Assembly (NCBI GenBank): GCA_046538105.1
Contig: JBKHJO010000054.1
Coordinates: 1 to 14,847 of the forward strand
Reading direction: 5' to 3'
Length of the DNA stretch: 14,847 nucleotides
DNA from: JAWLEV01 sp046538105
Lineage (GTDB): Bacteria > Chloroflexota > Anaerolineae > UBA1429
Each line of letters opens with the position of its first letter. The first letter of the stretch is position 1. Shown here one piece after another: positions 12,740 through 14,847 of the stretch. The notes under the pieces are model-generated. The model did no database searches. It worked only from the letters and a program-made list of their open reading frames with translations, and was not told where the DNA came from. The translations under genes and the position numbers were made by a program.

Positions 12740-13697
12740 CCTGCACCGCCGTCATAAGGGCGCGCATGTAACCCAACGGAAAGGCCCAGCTTGCATAGGT
12801 GTCGCTCCCAATGCCCACCAGGTGGGGCACGTGATCGGGCACCATGACCCCGTCATAGCCCACTTTTTTGTATATGCCCATGGCCCGGTGCATGTCGATA
12901 TCCCCGTTGTCGATGAAACACTCGGAGAAGCGGGGCATGACGCCTTTCAGATTGCGAAAGTGCACGGCGAATATCTTGTTTCGCTCGCCAAAGTAGCGGA
13001 TTTCGTCATAGACCCCGTCGCCTACCATCTCGGTAAAGCAGCCCTGGCAGAAGCAGATACCGTTGTGCTCGCTGGGAATCAGCTCGATGACCCGCCGAAA
13101 GTCATCGGGATGCTCCAGTAGGCTGGCGATGCCGCCCACCGGCGGGAGGGGCGGATCGTCGGGGTGGAGGGCCAGCTTCACCCCGGCCTCCTCGGCAGCG
13201 GGCACGGCGCGTTTCAAGAAACGCGAGAAATTCTCCCAGACCTCCTCTTTGCTCAAGGGCTTGGGGCCCAGCAAGGGCGCATCCTGCAGCAGGCTCTGAT
13301 GGTGGCTGGTGACCAAAGCGCCGCCGCGCCCTCGATCCCACAGGTGGGTGCGGTAGATGCGGTGCAATGAGATGGCAGGGAAGGTGTAGACGATGACGGG
13401 CACGCCCGCCTTTCCGGCGTTGCTGACCGTCTGGCAAAAGTTGTCTATCTGCTCCTCCCAGCCAGGCAGCCCGTATACCACCTTTTCGACCCAATCGCGC
13501 CGCAGGTTGCCGATGCCGGCGAAGCGCAAGCCGGCCGACTCTATCCGCGTGCGTATCCTGAGCAGGCCCACGAAATCGTAGTGCGTGTCGCCCTCGGCGT
13601 CGGGGCGGTGCACCAGCACATCCGTGACGCCCAGCTGCTTGGCGAACTGCAGATCGGCCTCGTCAAAGTCGCCTCTCAAATTGATACCCAGTCGCAT
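12735..13697 (-). CDS. uxuA: Mannonate dehydratase
   Basis: 320 residues. UxuA dehydrates D-mannonate to 2-keto-3-deoxy-D-gluconate in hexuronate breakdown in the cytoplasm. The TIM-barrel motifs are all present: LHPDDPP (177-183), NGICFCQGC (212-220), VHFRN (245-249), NGDIDMH (264-270) and PDHVPH (287-292). His178, Cys217, His246 and Asp288 match the four metal ligands known from the Streptococcus suis enzyme. The protein is shorter than E. coli UxuA (394 residues), matching the compact form found in many other bacteria. The ribosome site GGAGGAAAGG stands just before the ATG. It lies 56 bases downstream of the zinc dehydrogenase gene in the same direction, which suggests a joint sugar-acid pathway. 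No uxuB, uxaC or kdgK is seen in the window. Confidence 0.88.
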   Translation of the reverse strand: MRLGINLRGDFDEADLQFAKQLGVTDVLVHRPDAEGDTHYDFVGLLRIRTRIESAGLRFAGIGNLRRDWVEKVVYGLPGWEEQIDNFCQTVSNAGKAGVPVIVYTFPAISLHRIYRTHLWDRGRGGALVTSHHQSLLQDAPLLGPKPLSKEEVWENFSRFLKRAVPAAEEAGVKLALHPDDPPLPPVGGIASLLEHPDDFRRVIELIPSEHNGICFCQGCFTEMVGDGVYDEIRYFGERNKIFAVHFRNLKGVMPRFSECFIDNGDIDMHRAMGIYKKVGYDGVMVPDHVPHLVGIGSDTYASWAFPLGYMRALMTAVQA

Positions 13698-13753
13698 GAT
13701 ACCTTTCCTCCTATTTGCCTACGTGTAGGATCAAGTCGTAATCACAAACTGCC

Positions 13754-14785
13754 TCAAGGTATGGGCCATTCAAAGACGACCTTGCCGCACCTGCCAGTGT
13801 CCGTCAGGGCATAGGCTTCGCTGGCCTCCTCGATGGAGAAACGGTGGGTGACGATCTGCCCCGGATCAAGATTGTGCATGAGGATGGTGCGCGTCATGTC
13901 GTACCAATCCGGGATGGAATAGGTGACCGTGCCATAGATGGTCCGCAATCCAAGAGTGCCCCACTGCCCAAAGGGGCTGGGATCGATGACGGGACCTCGT
14001 GCTCCCCCGGCCACGTATACGATCCGCGCCTTGCGCGAGGTGACGTTCAGCAACGCCGCCTTTGCCGCTTTGCTGCCCGAGCTCTCATAGCCCACCGTCG
14101 CCCCCTCTCCGTCCGTCAGCGCTCTGATCCGCTCTACAACGTCCTCCTCTTGCGGGTTCAGCACCACGTCGGCGCCCACTTTCCTGGCCAAGGATTGGCG
14201 TTCCTCGATCGGCTCCACACCGATGACGTAGGCGCCCGTGGCCTTGGCCCACATGACCCCCATAAGTCCCACGGGGCCAAGTCCAAAGATCACCACAGAG
14301 TCCTGTGGTGTCGGCTTTACCTTTTGCAGGGCTGACCACGCTGTGCCCCCGGCACAGGTGAGCATGAGGGCGTCGTCGAAGGTCATCTCGTCGGGGATGC
14401 GTAGGGCCATCTCTTCCCTGACCACGGAATAGGGTTTTTGGTAGCGGTCCATCTTGCCCTGATCGCGGCGGTCGGGACAGAGGTTGGCGTAGCCGCTGGC
14501 GCACGCTTCGCAGTGGAAGCATCCGTATCCCAGGTAGACAAAGACGCGATCGCCGACCTGCAGGTGCTCCGCGCCCGGCCCAAGTTCTTCCACCACACCC
14601 ACCAGCTCGTGGCCCTGTACCAACCTGCTGCGCCCTGGATTGGGGGCGGCGCGATAGGGAAACATATCGGAGCCACATACTCCCGCTTCCACGGCCCGTA
14701 CCAAGACCTCGCAGTGGCGTGGTTGGGGCTTTTCCACCTCTCGTAGCTCGACCCTATGATTGCCGATGACGACGACGCCTTTCAT
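13754..14785 (-). CDS. Zinc-dependent medium-chain alcohol/polyol dehydrogenase
   Basis: 343 residues in the MDR superfamily. Catalytic zinc ligands are Cys37 (CGSD), His59-Glu60 (GHE) and Cys144 (LTCAGG). The structural zinc loop Cys89, Cys92, Cys95, Cys103 is complete. The Rossmann motif GLGPVG (168-173) is followed by Glu191 at the end of the second strand, which favours NAD over NADP. Expected reaction: reversible oxidation of a secondary hydroxyl on a sugar, polyol or sugar acid. The start chosen is ATG 14785 because AGGAGGGAAC stands directly before it and the MKGVVV start fits the family; the in-frame ATG at 14830 would run through the dispersed palindrome. Being next to uxuA suggests it may make mannonate (replacing UxuB) or act on a related sugar acid; this is inference. 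The protein resembles threonine or sorbitol dehydrogenase relatives, so the substrate is open. Confidence 0.88.
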   Translation of the reverse strand: MKGVVVIGNHRVELREVEKPQPRHCEVLVRAVEAGVCGSDMFPYRAAPNPGRSRLVQGHELVGVVEELGPGAEHLQVGDRVFVYLGYGCFHCEACASGYANLCPDRRDQGKMDRYQKPYSVVREEMALRIPDEMTFDDALMLTCAGGTAWSALQKVKPTPQDSVVIFGLGPVGLMGVMWAKATGAYVIGVEPIEERQSLARKVGADVVLNPQEEDVVERIRALTDGEGATVGYESSGSKAAKAALLNVTSRKARIVYVAGGARGPVIDPSPFGQWGTLGLRTIYGTVTYSIPDWYDMTRTILMHNLDPGQIVTHRFSIEEASEAYALTDTGRCGKVVFEWPIP

Positions 14786-14810
14786 GTTCCCTCCTAAAAT
14801 CGTGTGTACC

Positions 14811-14846
14811 ATATGGTCGTAGAGACGCAAGATATTGCGTCTCTAC
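14811..14846. repeat. Dispersed 36-base palindrome, copy 3
   Basis: GTAGAGACGCAA (14819-14830) and TTGCGTCTCTAC (14835-14846) form a perfect 12-base stem with a GATA loop. The preceding ATATGGTC (14811-14818) is also shared with copy 2. It sits 25 bases upstream of the dehydrogenase start codon, nearly the same distance as copy 2 from its gene. Confidence 0.8.
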
Positions 14847-14847
14847 A

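Noticed and set aside
4850..14846. The recurring 34-36 base palindromes as a CRISPR array
   Set aside because: Copies are kilobases apart with genes between them, there are no regular spacers and no cas genes.

Overview
The window looks like a chromosomal segment of a Chloroflexota bacterium (Anaerolineae-like). This is inferred from the style of the sequence, not from a marker gene. It has secreted cohesin and dockerin proteins with Thr/Pro/Ser-rich linkers, an exported protein ending in a linker plus 'HRLLIPLVFNN', dispersed short palindromes with GTAGAGACGCAAG arms, and a TumE-type toxin pair. I see no rRNA, tRNA, transposase or CRISPR array.

Left part (1-4075, + strand): three exported proteins that share cohesin-type modules. 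The first is cut off by the window start. It is a parallel beta-helix protein with an internal cohesin-like module, a CnaB/carboxypeptidase-regulatory-like module and a C-terminal dockerin, followed by a strong hairpin terminator. The second has a signal peptide, one cohesin, a long Thr/Pro/Ser linker and a C-terminal membrane helix. The third has a signal peptide, one cohesin, a Thr/Pro linker and a short hydrophobic C-terminal tail. Together they look like a small non-cellulosomal cell-surface assembly.

Middle (4076-4999): about 920 bases with no convincing gene. It holds a dense run of hairpins, degenerate repeats, a consensus TTGACA-N17-TATAAT promoter followed at once by a GAAC-N4-GTTC palindrome (SOS-box-like), and one copy of the dispersed palindrome. 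From 5000 to 8165 (+ strand) lies a compact operon etfB-etfA-glcD. Its EtfB has the sequence style of bifurcating ETFs, so the best reading is an electron-confurcating D-2-hydroxyacid (probably lactate) dehydrogenase comparable to LctBCD of Acetobacterium woodii.

Right part (8214-14785, all - strand): seven genes, closely packed in two groups. In transcription order they are a zinc-dependent alcohol/polyol dehydrogenase, mannonate dehydratase (UxuA type), then a PhoD-like membrane-anchored phosphodiesterase, an ECF-transporter S-component-like membrane protein, a YihY/BrkB membrane protein, and a small antitoxin/TumE-type toxin pair. Spacing is 56, 75 and 30 bases for the first three gaps, then overlapping or nearly so. 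Copies of the dispersed palindrome sit just upstream of the dehydrogenase and of the phosphodiesterase.

The two metabolic blocks suggest a heterotroph able to use hexuronate-type sugars and to oxidise lactate or a related hydroxyacid under anaerobic conditions.
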